A DNA stretch of 64,000 nucleotides from Pseudomonadota bacterium (lineage in GTDB: Bacteria; Myxococcota_A; Polyangia; Polyangiales; Polyangiaceae): NCBI GenBank assembly GCA_023431345.1, contig JAEYWK010000115.1, positions 22,267 through 86,266 on the forward strand, in the 5' to 3' direction. Position numbers and translations under genes: made by a program. Each line of letters starts with the position of its first letter. Position 1 is the stretch's first letter. Below the pieces are notes generated by a model. It was not told the DNA's origin. It worked only from the letters and a program-made list of their open reading frames with translations, and did no database searches. Shown here piece after piece: positions 17,552 to 26,267 of this stretch.

Positions 17552-20500
17552 ATGTCGAGTCGCCTCGCTGATGGTCTGTACGAGCAGGTCGTGACGGGCG
17601 CCATCGCGCGGGACCTGAGCCACCTGGAGGCGGGGCGAACGCCGCTGGTGGAGGCGCTGGACGACGCCGACGCTCACAGCGTTTTGGCTCGGCATTTGGC
17701 GCACGAGGTGGAGCGCGCGCTGGCTGCCTTGCCGCACGGCGATCGAACGAAGGCCCAGGTCGCGGTCGTGAACGGCCTTTTGGATCGGCTGGCCGCGCTC
17801 ACCGCGACGGCTGAAGGCGCCGCCGACAGCAAGGTCGAGGCTCCGGGGCAGGAGCTACGCTCGATTCACCGAGTAGCGCCCTATCCGCGGCCGAAGACCC
17901 CGCTAGCGACGAGCACGCTGCTCACGCGCAACTTGCGCGAGCCCAGCCTGGGTGGCGAGCTCGCGCGCGAGGTGGCGTCAGCCGACCGCATCGACGTGCT
18001 CGTGGCGTTCATCACCATCGGCGGCATTCGGCTGGTGCGCGACGCTCTGGAGGACTTCGCGCGACGCGGGGCCGGCTCACCGCGGCTGCGGGTGCTGACG
18101 ACGGTGTTCACGGGCACCACGGAGCTGGTGGCCGTGGAAATGCTCGCAGCGCTGCCGGGCGCAGAGGTCAAGGTTTCCTACGATACGAACCGAACCCGGC
18201 TCCACGCCAAGGCTTGGCTATTCCACCGCGATACCGGGCTGCACACTGCTTACATCGGGTCGGCCAACTTCACGTCGACGGCGCTGGGCAGCGGCCAAGA
18301 GTGGATGGTGAAAGCGTGCGCGGCGGACATGCCCGACGTGATTGAGAAGTTCAAGGGTACGTTCGAGAGCTTGTGGAACGACAGCGAGTTCGAGCCGTTC
18401 CGGCCGCACGAGGAATCCTCGCGCGACCGGCTACGCACAGCGCTCGCGAGGCGCGACGAAGCCGAGACAGTCCGCTTCTTTTCGCTCCGTCCCTTTCCGT
18501 TTCAGGAAGAGATCCTCGATCAGCTGGCCGCACAGCGCAGCGTGCACGGCCGGCACCGGAACCTGGTGGTGGCCGCGACCGGGACGGGAAAGACCGTCGT
18601 GGCTGCGTTCGACTACGCGCGGCAGCTCGGCGCCTCGCAGCTGCCGCCGAGGCTGTTGTTCCTCGCCCACCGCAAAGAGCTGCTGCTCCAGGCGCGAGCC
18701 ACGTTTCGACAAGTGCTGCACGACGGCGCCTTCGGCGAGCTCTTGGCGGACGGGCAAGAGCCCGCGAAATGGGACCACGTCTTCGCGACCGTGCAGAGCG
18801 CCGCGAGCCGCGGCCTCATCGCCCGCCTGGGCGCGGAGCACTTCCACTACGTGGTGGTGGACGAGTGCCACCATTCGCCCGCTGACTCTTACCGCGCCCT
18901 GGTGCCCCATCTCCGGCCGCAGATCTTGCTGGGCCTGACCGCGACGCCGGAGCGCGCCGACGGCAAATCGCTGCTGCCGGACTTCGATCACCACATCGCG
19001 GCCGAGCTCCGGCTGTGGCACGCGCTGGACCGCCAGCTACTCGTACCGTTCGAGTACTACGGTGTTTCGGACAGCACCGACCTCACTCAGGTCCGCTGGA
19101 CGCGCACCGGCTACGACAACGACGAGCTGAGCAACGTCTACACCGGCAACGAGGCGCGCGTGGAGCTCATCCTACGGCAGCTCCAGCGCCGCGTCGGCAC
19201 GCCCAGCGCCATTCGCGGTCTCGCCTTCTGCGTCTCGATCGCGCACGCGGAGTTCATGGCTCGCGAATTCACGCAGCGCGGGCTACGCGCGACGGTCGTG
19301 CACGGCGGCACGGCTGCCGCGGAGAGGCTCGAGGCCCCTCGACGCCTCCGCGACCGCGAGGTCAGCATCATCTGCACCTGCGACCTTTACAACGAAGGCG
19401 TCGACCTGCCTTACGTGGACACGCTCCTGCTGCTGCGCCCGACGCAGAGCGCCACGCTCTTCCTCCAGCAGCTCGGTCGCGGACTACGACTCGCTCCCGG
19501 CAAAGCCAGCTGCCTCGTCCTGGACTTCATCGGTCAGCACCGCGGCGAGTTCCGCTTCGACGCCGCCTTGGCCGCGCTCACCGGCATCTCACGCGCTCGC
19601 CTCGTCAAAGCGGTGGAAGACGGCTTCCCGCTCCTCCCCAGCGGCTGCGCCCTCCAGCTCGACGCCGTCGCCCGTGAGCAAATCCTGCGCGCTCTCAAAC
19701 AACACCTCGGACGCAAGAGCCGGATCGTGGACGAACTAAAAGAGCTCGCCGCCGACACCGGCGGTGCGCTCACGCTCGCGCGCTACCTCGAGCAAACGGG
19801 CCGGGAGCCGGAAGAAGTCTACGGCGCAGGCGGCTGGACCACCGTACGGCGCGCCGCCGGCCTCATCTCCGAGCCTGCCAATCAACAGGAAGACGAGCTC
19901 AGCGAGCGCTTCGGCCGCGTGCTCCACGTCGACGAACCAACGCGCCTCCAGAGCTGGCTCCGCGCCCTCGATAACCCCAACCTCACCGTCTCGGACGTCG
20001 ACGCGGCGCGCCTCACCATGCTCGGTCACCAGCTCGAGCCGCGCGGAACCGTCCCCACCATCGACGAGATACTCGGCCCCCTACGGGGCTCAGCGGCTCT
20101 CAAACAAGAGCTGCTCGAGCTCAGCGCCGTGCTGACCGAACGCACGCCGCTACCCGACGACCTTTTCCCCGTCCCCGAGTGGCCGCTCGCCCTGCACCGC
20201 CACTACACCCGCTTCGAGATCGCAGCCGCTGTTGGCTACAAGCGCCCCGGCGAACGCGGCGGCGTTCCCCAAGCCGGCATCTTCAAAGTCCCTGGCTCGC
20301 AGCGCGAGCTCCTGTTCGTCACCCTCGACAAATCGGCCAAGTCGTTCTCTCCCACCACGCGCTATCGCGACTACGCCATCTCCCCCAACCTCTTCCACTG
20401 GGAAACCCAATCCATCACCAGCTCTCAGCGCGAAAGCGGCCGCCGCTACCTCGACTCGCCCCACAACGGCTGGTCCTTCTACCTCTTCGTCCGCACCGAC

Positions 20501-20641
20501 CCCGACTCCTCCTACGCCTTCTGCGGCCCCGCCACCTACAAAAGCCACGAAGGCGACCGCCCCATCGCCATCACCTGGCACCTCGAGCACCCTCTGCCGG
20601 CGGCCCTGTATCAGCGCTACGCGTCGCTCGCTCAAGGCTAG
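17552..20641 (+). CDS. PLD nuclease-like + SF2 helicase + DUF3427 protein
   Basis: 1029 residues. An N-terminal helical region is followed by a PLD-like domain (about 125-285) with one HxK half-site, HAKAWLF at 218-224, and GSANFTS at 237-243. Next is a superfamily 2 helicase: FPFQEEIL, Walker A ATGTGKT (342-348), DECHHS, LGLTATPERADG and motif VI QQLGRGLRLAP. The C-terminal ~150 residues match DUF3427 (QAGIFKVPGS, FSPTTRYRDYAISPNLFHWETQS, then HNGWSFYLFVR). Proteins of this architecture occur in restriction-like and defence islands and may unwind and cut DNA; their exact job is inferred. Starts at 17543 (GTG) and 17552 (ATG) are both possible. It stands alone, without a methyltransferase. 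Confidence 0.88.
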   Translation: MSSRLADGLYEQVVTGAIARDLSHLEAGRTPLVEALDDADAHSVLARHLAHEVERALAALPHGDRTKAQVAVVNGLLDRLAALTATAEGAADSKVEAPGQELRSIHRVAPYPRPKTPLATSTLLTRNLREPSLGGELAREVASADRIDVLVAFITIGGIRLVRDALEDFARRGAGSPRLRVLTTVFTGTTELVAVEMLAALPGAEVKVSYDTNRTRLHAKAWLFHRDTGLHTAYIGSANFTSTALGSGQEWMVKACAADMPDVIEKFKGTFESLWNDSEFEPFRPHEESSRDRLRTALARRDEAETVRFFSLRPFPFQEEILDQLAAQRSVHGRHRNLVVAATGTGKTVVAAFDYARQLGASQLPPRLLFLAHRKELLLQARATFRQVLHDGAFGELLADGQEPAKWDHVFATVQSAASRGLIARLGAEHFHYVVVDECHHSPADSYRALVPHLRPQILLGLTATPERADGKSLLPDFDHHIAAELRLWHALDRQLLVPFEYYGVSDSTDLTQVRWTRTGYDNDELSNVYTGNEARVELILRQLQRRVGTPSAIRGLAFCVSIAHAEFMAREFTQRGLRATVVHGGTAAAERLEAPRRLRDREVSIICTCDLYNEGVDLPYVDTLLLLRPTQSATLFLQQLGRGLRLAPGKASCLVLDFIGQHRGEFRFDAALAALTGISRARLVKAVEDGFPLLPSGCALQLDAVAREQILRALKQHLGRKSRIVDELKELAADTGGALTLARYLEQTGREPEEVYGAGGWTTVRRAAGLISEPANQQEDELSERFGRVLHVDEPTRLQSWLRALDNPNLTVSDVDAARLTMLGHQLEPRGTVPTIDEILGPLRGSAALKQELLELSAVLTERTPLPDDLFPVPEWPLALHRHYTRFEIAAAVGYKRPGERGGVPQAGIFKVPGSQRELLFVTLDKSAKSFSPTTRYRDYAISPNLFHWETQSITSSQRESGRRYLDSPHNGWSFYLFVRTDPDSSYAFCGPATYKSHEGDRPIAITWHLEHPLPAALYQRYASLAQG

Positions 20642-20673
20642 ACAGTGGGATGGCCCTGTCCGCGAAGGCGGCG

Positions 20674-20838
20674 TTAGGGCCTCACGGGGCCCTTCCCGCG
20701 CCGAAGGGCCCACGCGATCAGCAGCAAGACGGCGCCCAACAGCGCCAGGTGAATCGCCAGGCTCACCACCTTGAGCGCGACTACCGCGACCAGCCAAATC
20801 ACGACCAACGCCATCGCAAGCCAAACTAGAGCGTTCAT
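20674..20838 (-). CDS. small membrane protein, lmo0937/DUF5670-like
   Basis: 54 residues from ATG 20838, with GGAGAG 6 bp upstream. Two hydrophobic helices (LVWLAMALVVIWLVAVV and IHLALLGAVLLLIAWAL) are separated by a short turn and end in RRGKGP. Size and pattern fit the lmo0937-type hydrophobic peptides, often stress-induced, of unknown function. It is convergent with the PLD-helicase gene. Confidence 0.65.
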   Translation of the reverse strand: MNALVWLAMALVVIWLVAVVALKVVSLAIHLALLGAVLLLIAWALRRGKGPVRP

Positions 20839-21011
20839 GCCGCTCTCCAATGCATGGGTCGTTCCTGCGCCGCGAACGGCAAACGGCGCACGCCTTCGTG
20901 GCCTTCGTGAACTAGCGCGCGTTTGTGCCTCGGGCGTGCTGGCCCGGTGGCGGGGCCCATCGCCAAGTCGTTGCGAATCGTGCGCAACCGCGCCGCACAC
21001 CGACCGAAAGG

Positions 21012-21224
21012 ATGCTGGAGCATGCGACTGCTCTCTGGCTCGCGGCCGTGCTGCTCCCATCCCGCAAGCTCCGCCCCTGGCTCTTCGTGGCCAGCGCAGC
21101 CTGCCTGCTGTTCTCGGCGGCCGCGTGGGCTCTATCACCGGCGGCGCCGCATACTACGCGCGCCGAGGGCGGCTCAAACTTGAACGTAGCTGCGGAAGCG
21201 GCCGTCACGGAAGGCGGCGAGTAG
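21012..21224 (+). CDS. possible small membrane protein
   Basis: 70 codons from ATG 21012. Two hydrophobic segments (LWLAAVLLPS, then LFVASAACLLFSAAAWAL) are followed by a polar tail. I recognise no family. Its last 50 bp overlap the convergent BLUF gene, and the AAGG touches the ATG, so it could be spurious. Confidence 0.3.
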   Translation: MLEHATALWLAAVLLPSRKLRPWLFVASAACLLFSAAAWALSPAAPHTTRAEGGSNLNVAAEAAVTEGGE

Positions 21225-21599
21225 CCGCACGGCCGCATTCGCGCCCTCGACGGGGTGGCCCCGCAGCCTCAAGTAGTCGGAGAAGCCAGGCATGTTTTCG
21301 GGCAAGGCCTTTCGCGACACGAAGCCCATCTGCCATTGATCGAAGTGACGCGCTTCCACCTCGCGGCGCAGCAAGACCATCAAGCGCTGGTGCCGCCTAT
21401 CCTTCGCGATCTTGGCGTACACATTCTCGACGACCTGCTCATCCCCCTCCAAAACCTGGAGGAACGAGCCGTCGTGGTACAGCAGCATGCCCGTCACCCC
21501 CAGCCGCCCATTGTTCTCCCGCGCGCGCCCCAGCAATTCCGTCAGCGCGGAATCCGCGAAGGGCTCCAGCGCCGCGCTCGAGTAAACAATCTGGTGCAC
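21174..21599 (-). CDS. stand-alone BLUF-domain photoreceptor
   Basis: 141 residues, almost all one BLUF domain that would bind FAD and sense blue light. The photocycle residues are present: Tyr6 (IVYSS), Asn30 (NNGRLGVTGMLLY) and Gln48 (FLQVLEG). So are the Trp/Met pair of strand 5 (QWQMGF, Trp89 and Met91), equivalent to AppA Trp104/Met106. After the domain only a short tail remains, so output must come from protein-protein contact, as in PixD-type proteins. No cyclase, EAL or regulator gene is adjacent to suggest the partner. Confidence 0.88.
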   Translation of the reverse strand: MHQIVYSSAALEPFADSALTELLGRARENNGRLGVTGMLLYHDGSFLQVLEGDEQVVENVYAKIAKDRRHQRLMVLLRREVEARHFDQWQMGFVSRKALPENMPGFSDYLRLRGHPVEGANAAVRLLAAFRDGRFRSYVQV

Positions 21600-21990
21600 G
21601 CCCCCGCGAACGGCCTAACGCCGCGCTGATTAAGCAGGCGCGTCCGAATCGCCGCTACCCTCCATCCGCGCGACACCGGTTCCGAAATCGCAGCTGTCGT
21701 GCGACGCAATACGCCCCGGCGGAGGTGAGGTCGCCCGTAGCGGAGGGCATTGCTCACTCGTGGCAGCAGAGCAGGACGTGGCGGGCCCCAACGGGACACC
21801 ACCGTCATGGCGACGCCCCGATCGAGTCGGTCGCCAAGCGAGCTCTCGCCACTCACTTGGCACCATTGGTTCATCCGCCATGGCGACTGATCGGATTCAA
21901 CAGAAACTGCTTCCCGGGTCTCCGGGGCATTCAGGATCCTTGCCAGTAGCAGCGGGAACTGCCGGGGGTCGCATGTGAGTGGTGCCGTCG
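21600..21990. other. intergenic, no gene seen
   Basis: This holds the upstream region of the BLUF gene and the downstream flank of the large leftward operon. Short open frames exist on both strands but none has protein-like composition, a ribosome site or a recognisable motif. Confidence 0.5.
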
Positions 21991-23898
21991 TCAGAGTAAA
22001 TCCGACCATTGGACGCCGAGGCCGAGGCCGAGCGACCAGGCGGTGCGATACTTGACGGCGGAGGGGCCGGCGATGTCTTGGTAGGTGTGAACGTAGCGTT
22101 CGGGGAAGAACGCCCAGGACGAGAGCTCTAGACCAAAGGAGCGGGTCACTTCGTAGGTGGCCTTCAGGTTCAGGGCGAGCAGGCCGAACTCGCGCACGCT
22201 GCTCCAGTCCGACGCGAGGACGGGGAAACCGACGCCGGCGCCGATAGCTGGTACGATGGCGAGTTGGTCGATGACGTACGCTCTGTACCCTACGCTGAGG
22301 ACGAGGCGCGCGAGCGGCAACAGGCGCGTCTGCGGAGCGTCGTCGAACTGAGCGATGCTCGGGTAGAGGCTGACGAGCCCTGTCGCGGCGATCTCTAAAT
22401 GCTGGTAGATCAACGCGACGAGGCCGAGGTCGGCGTAGGGCGAGGCGTGGCGGTCATCATAGACGGCGAGGTTCATCAGCACGCCGCCGTGAGATCGGGC
22501 GCCCAGCACCACGCGCTGCTGCTTGCCCAACGTGCGTTCGAGCACGAGCTTGCCTTTCCGTAGGCCATCGTGTCGGGGCGGATTGGGCCACCTTCCGATG
22601 TAGCGATAGGTGAAGCGATCGCGGCACTGGAGCTCAGGTGCGGGAATGCTAGGCGTGTTGCGTCGCACGCGATGGGTCCGACCGTCGCCCCCCGTCACCT
22701 CGAGCAGGTCGACCTCAGCGCCGGAACGGGTCCAATCTCGTCCTTCCTGCTCCACAAGCGTCCAATCGAGCGCGACGCTTCGCTGCGGTCCCTCGACGAA
22801 TCCCTTCAGAGTGTCGCCCGGAAATCGCGCCGCTTCCTCCCAAACCAAGGGATCGCGGTCCACGGGCTCGCTTTGCTGAGGTTCATCGGCACCGGCTGGT
22901 GGAGTCACGACTGGCGTTGGCAGCACGAAGCGCACGGTTGTCGGAAACTCGACCGGCCGGCTCGGTCTGCAGGTGTAACAGCAGCTGTCTGGCACCTTGC
23001 AAGCCAGCGGCTGGCACTCATGCCCATAGTTGACCAGCGAAGCTGTCGGGCAGCTCGAAGTTGGCTCGGCTGCAACCAGGCAGTGGCGTTGCCAGCGAAG
23101 TTGGAAGACGCGCGCCTGCAGCGCGATCTCAGGAGGCGGCGGGTAGTCGAACACCGCGCCGTAGACAGTGCCGCAGCGATCCACCTCCACGCTGTTGTCA
23201 CGCCCCGTTTCTGTGATCTGCAACGTCTGAATGCTGTCGGCGCTCGCCAGCCTCTGCCTGAACAGACCGCTGCCGGCCCCCGCCCCAACATTGCTGCTGA
23301 TGCTCGAAACCAGGCATTCGTCGAGCGTGCCGGGAGGTATCCGCAAACGTCGCTCGAGGCAGCGCGGGCGCAGCTCGAGCTCGAGATCTTCACCGCTGCG
23401 GACGCTATCGACGTCGCCGGCATGGTAGTCGCCCCCTAGCACCTCGACGCGGGGTGTAACGAAGCTGCTCTCTGGATAGTCGACGGACAAGCGCAGGTTG
23501 CGCCCCTCGAGTTTCATGGCGCGAAGCCCGACGTTCTCCAGCAGCAACTCTACACTACGCCCACGCGGCGCGTTCGAGTCCTCGAAGCAAACCGCGAAGG
23601 TGTCGCCGGGCGGCGGCGTACAACGCTGACATTCATTGGGCCAGGTGGAGCACTCGGGGCTGTCCTTGGGCAGGGTTAGGCTGACTGGAAGGATCGCGGC
23701 CCCTGCCGGCGCCGACTGGTTCCGCGCGTCGGCTAGCTGCTTCGAGAGCTTGTGGACGTGAACGCAGACCTTGCGCGGAGCAAACTCGGCCGGGACATTG
23801 AGCTCGAGCAAGAGGTCGCCTTCGCGCGCACTCGCGGCGGACGCCCAGCTGGAGACCCAAGCGGTCACGAGCAGCGCGAGAACCAGGAAACGTGTCAT
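21991..23898 (-). CDS. secreted protein with predicted outer-membrane beta-barrel C-terminus (unknown)
   Basis: 635 residues from ATG 23898, which overlaps the stop of the previous gene as TGATG, so translation is coupled. A signal peptide (FLVLALLVTAWVSSWASA) precedes a Cys-containing periplasmic-like region with ECSTWPNECQRCTPPP and CKVPDSCCYTCRPSRP. From about residue 440 the chain alternates as amphipathic strands (QRVVLGARSHGGVLMNLAVY, YADLGLVALIYQHLEIAATG, LVLSVGYRAYVIDQLAIV, WSLGLGLGVQWSDLL), which suggests a barrel. I recognise no family. It is the last gene of a three-gene operon with a membrane protein and a Cys-rich lipoprotein, probably one envelope system. Confidence 0.75.
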   Translation of the reverse strand: MTRFLVLALLVTAWVSSWASAASAREGDLLLELNVPAEFAPRKVCVHVHKLSKQLADARNQSAPAGAAILPVSLTLPKDSPECSTWPNECQRCTPPPGDTFAVCFEDSNAPRGRSVELLLENVGLRAMKLEGRNLRLSVDYPESSFVTPRVEVLGGDYHAGDVDSVRSGEDLELELRPRCLERRLRIPPGTLDECLVSSISSNVGAGAGSGLFRQRLASADSIQTLQITETGRDNSVEVDRCGTVYGAVFDYPPPPEIALQARVFQLRWQRHCLVAAEPTSSCPTASLVNYGHECQPLACKVPDSCCYTCRPSRPVEFPTTVRFVLPTPVVTPPAGADEPQQSEPVDRDPLVWEEAARFPGDTLKGFVEGPQRSVALDWTLVEQEGRDWTRSGAEVDLLEVTGGDGRTHRVRRNTPSIPAPELQCRDRFTYRYIGRWPNPPRHDGLRKGKLVLERTLGKQQRVVLGARSHGGVLMNLAVYDDRHASPYADLGLVALIYQHLEIAATGLVSLYPSIAQFDDAPQTRLLPLARLVLSVGYRAYVIDQLAIVPAIGAGVGFPVLASDWSSVREFGLLALNLKATYEVTRSFGLELSSWAFFPERYVHTYQDIAGPSAVKYRTAWSLGLGLGVQWSDLL

Positions 23899-26267
23899 CA
23901 GTGACCTTCGATGGTGCTGAAGTAGGAGCGCGCAGGGTCGCAACCTCGCTGCGCCCAGGTCTGTAGCCGGGTGAAGGCCGAGTGCTCCAGCTTCTGCTGC
24001 TCGTTGTAGGCGTGAAGCCGAGCGGGTCGCTCATCGCGTTCACCGGTAGCGGGATTGATCAAGCACGGCACGCCCCGCGAACGGACGAACGTGCCCGTAC
24101 TCGTCAAAGTTCCCGAGCCATCTTGCGTCGTGACCCCCAACCTCCGCGTCGGCTCGTCGTGCGCGCAGTACCACACCCAGCTTGGGTAGAGCGCTGTCTC
24201 GGTGTAGCGAGTCCACGTCGACAGCAGGTTGCCCGGCGAGGTCGACTTGCCGTTGTCGGCCCGTTCGTTCTCGGGATACCAAGCCTTGCGGAAGGCGTCT
24301 CCCGTAGGCAAATCTCCGCGCAAGAGATGGAGCGTGCGATCTTTCCGGCTCGCACAATCCAGCGTTCCCCACTGCCCATGCGTGTCGATCTGGACGACCA
24401 GCTTACCGATGCGGCTCTCGTCAGGAATGAGCCAGCTCCAGCCGTAGTCAGGTTGCCAGTCTGCGGCCAGCATGACGTCGCCCACGAACTCGAGCGTTGA
24501 TGCCTGATTGCCGGCCGCGGCGGCCTTGGGCTCTTCGCACCAGAATATCCATTCGCCGGCGCCTGCGGCCGCCACTTCATAGCGCGACATGACGTCACGC
24601 ACGCCTGCTCCCTCCCCCGGAGCAAGCACGCGGAACGTCTTGACCCGCGAGCGAAGCCGCACGGCGAAAATTTCCGAGGCGCCGGCAGCGCACCAGAGAT
24701 TGCCGAGCTCTTGGTCACCGCGCTGAACCTTGGCGATGAGCTGGCCACGAGGCGCGTACAGCACCGCGCAGTCCCGACCTTCGTCACAAGCTCGCCCGTA
24801 GGGTGAAAGCTGCTGACTTTGGCCCTTGACGTCGCCGCAGTCGATGTCCGAGTGACTGGCAGGAGCTAGCCGAACTTCAGACACCTTGCCGTTGCCGGAG
24901 AAGCGCCAGCTCGGCAGGGAGCCGCTCATGGCTCCTGGCCACCGCAGGTGGACCTCCCGCAGGTCGAGGTCGGCCTCGGGCTCGACGGAGCCGCGAAAAG
25001 GCCGCACGTCGACCTCCGCATGCGGCTCGACGCAGAAGCCTCCCCCGGCACCCACCGCGGTAGCGCCCTTCTCGGCACGGCGTTCGAGGTGCTCCTTCAG
25101 GCCTCGTGTGACCTGGAGCTCGGGATCGCGCTTGCACGACCCTGACCGCTTCCATTCGTCGAGGTAGTCCGCTGCTTGCTCCCCGACGCTCCGGCACCCG
25201 ATATACACAGTGTTGCCGAGCGACATCCAGCGCTGAAGCTTGGCGAGCCAACTAGCGGTAGCGAGCTCGGTGCATGACTCGTCCGTTTTTAGGACCACAC
25301 ATTGGTTCGCAGCCCTGAACGGGTGATCCTTCTTGAGCGAGCAGCGTCGTGACGTTGTCTTGGTAGAGCTCGGAGACGCGGATGGCGCCGCCGACGCGGA
25401 TAGCGCCACCGACGCGGATGGCGCCGGCGACGCGCATGGCGGCGCCAACGCGGATGGCGCCCCTCCGTCGGCACCACTTTCGCGCATGCCGTCGATGTAC
25501 GCGCTGAGCTCCCCTTCCACGTCGGCACTGGCCACCACCGCGGCGTCACCGGGCTCGACGATGATCTGCTTGTGTAACTCGACCGGCGCAGAGGAGCGAT
25601 TCTCGAAGTAGATCGGCGCCTGCTTGTAGCGAACGCAAGCCGCCAGCCCCAACGTCGCCAGCACCAGCAGCGACGTCGTCAGGGCGTTGTGTGCGAGACG
25701 ACGCAACGTATTCGAAAACAGAGGCCCGACGATGGGCACGAGCGGCGTCCCGATGGCGGCAAGGGTCGCCCCCCACAGCGCAAAATCGGCCTGCAGTCGA
25801 TCGGGGCCCAGGCTCCAGAACAGCACGGCACCATAAGCCGCCGCCAGAGCCGACAAGCCGAGACAGAAATTGCTGACGAGCCAGCTGCCGCGCGGAACGA
25901 CGTAGACGCTCGCCTTTCCCAGCTTGAGCTCGACGTTCGGTACGCGCGGGACCGCGTTCGGCAGCGATACCGTCAGGTCGAGGTAATACGGCAGAAACGC
26001 GGACGGCAGCCGGTCGATAGTGAAGGAGGGCGGAACGAGCGGAGAAGGCCTGCACAGGACCTCGCCAGGCTTCGGGAACGGGTAGCGAGGGAAGAGCCAG
26101 CGAACGTGCTTCTGTTGCCGAATGTGCGCACGAACCTTGATGTCGGGAGCAGCCGCCTCGCCGTCTGGCCCCTCGACGAAGACCCACACCCGCGGCGCGC
26201 TACTCGACAATCGCAGGATACGTCCCGTTCCGTCGTCGTTTCCCTCCCACGTTATTCGGATTTGCAT
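23898..26267 (-). CDS. multi-domain membrane protein of unknown function
   Basis: 789 residues from ATG 26267, overlapping the end of the upstream gene by 16 bp. The first ~130 residues are predicted cytoplasmic and beta-rich (ITWEGNDDGTGRILRLSSSAPRVWVFVEG). Three hydrophobic segments follow at about 135-225 (WLVSNFCLGLSALAAAYGAVLF, FALWGATLAAIGTPLVPIVG, ALTTSLLVLATLGLAACV). Then comes a linker with Ala/Pro/Ser repeats, and a ~500-residue Cys-containing domain with repeated Trp/Cys pairs (WIFWCEEP, WVWYCAHDEP). No family is recognised. Middle gene of the operon; the large C-terminal part would face the periplasm if the third segment is a membrane helix. Confidence 0.75.
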   Translation of the reverse strand: MQIRITWEGNDDGTGRILRLSSSAPRVWVFVEGPDGEAAAPDIKVRAHIRQQKHVRWLFPRYPFPKPGEVLCRPSPLVPPSFTIDRLPSAFLPYYLDLTVSLPNAVPRVPNVELKLGKASVYVVPRGSWLVSNFCLGLSALAAAYGAVLFWSLGPDRLQADFALWGATLAAIGTPLVPIVGPLFSNTLRRLAHNALTTSLLVLATLGLAACVRYKQAPIYFENRSSAPVELHKQIIVEPGDAAVVASADVEGELSAYIDGMRESGADGGAPSALAPPCASPAPSASVALSASAAPSASPSSTKTTSRRCSLKKDHPFRAANQCVVLKTDESCTELATASWLAKLQRWMSLGNTVYIGCRSVGEQAADYLDEWKRSGSCKRDPELQVTRGLKEHLERRAEKGATAVGAGGGFCVEPHAEVDVRPFRGSVEPEADLDLREVHLRWPGAMSGSLPSWRFSGNGKVSEVRLAPASHSDIDCGDVKGQSQQLSPYGRACDEGRDCAVLYAPRGQLIAKVQRGDQELGNLWCAAGASEIFAVRLRSRVKTFRVLAPGEGAGVRDVMSRYEVAAAGAGEWIFWCEEPKAAAAGNQASTLEFVGDVMLAADWQPDYGWSWLIPDESRIGKLVVQIDTHGQWGTLDCASRKDRTLHLLRGDLPTGDAFRKAWYPENERADNGKSTSPGNLLSTWTRYTETALYPSWVWYCAHDEPTRRLGVTTQDGSGTLTSTGTFVRSRGVPCLINPATGERDERPARLHAYNEQQKLEHSAFTRLQTWAQRGCDPARSYFSTIEGH

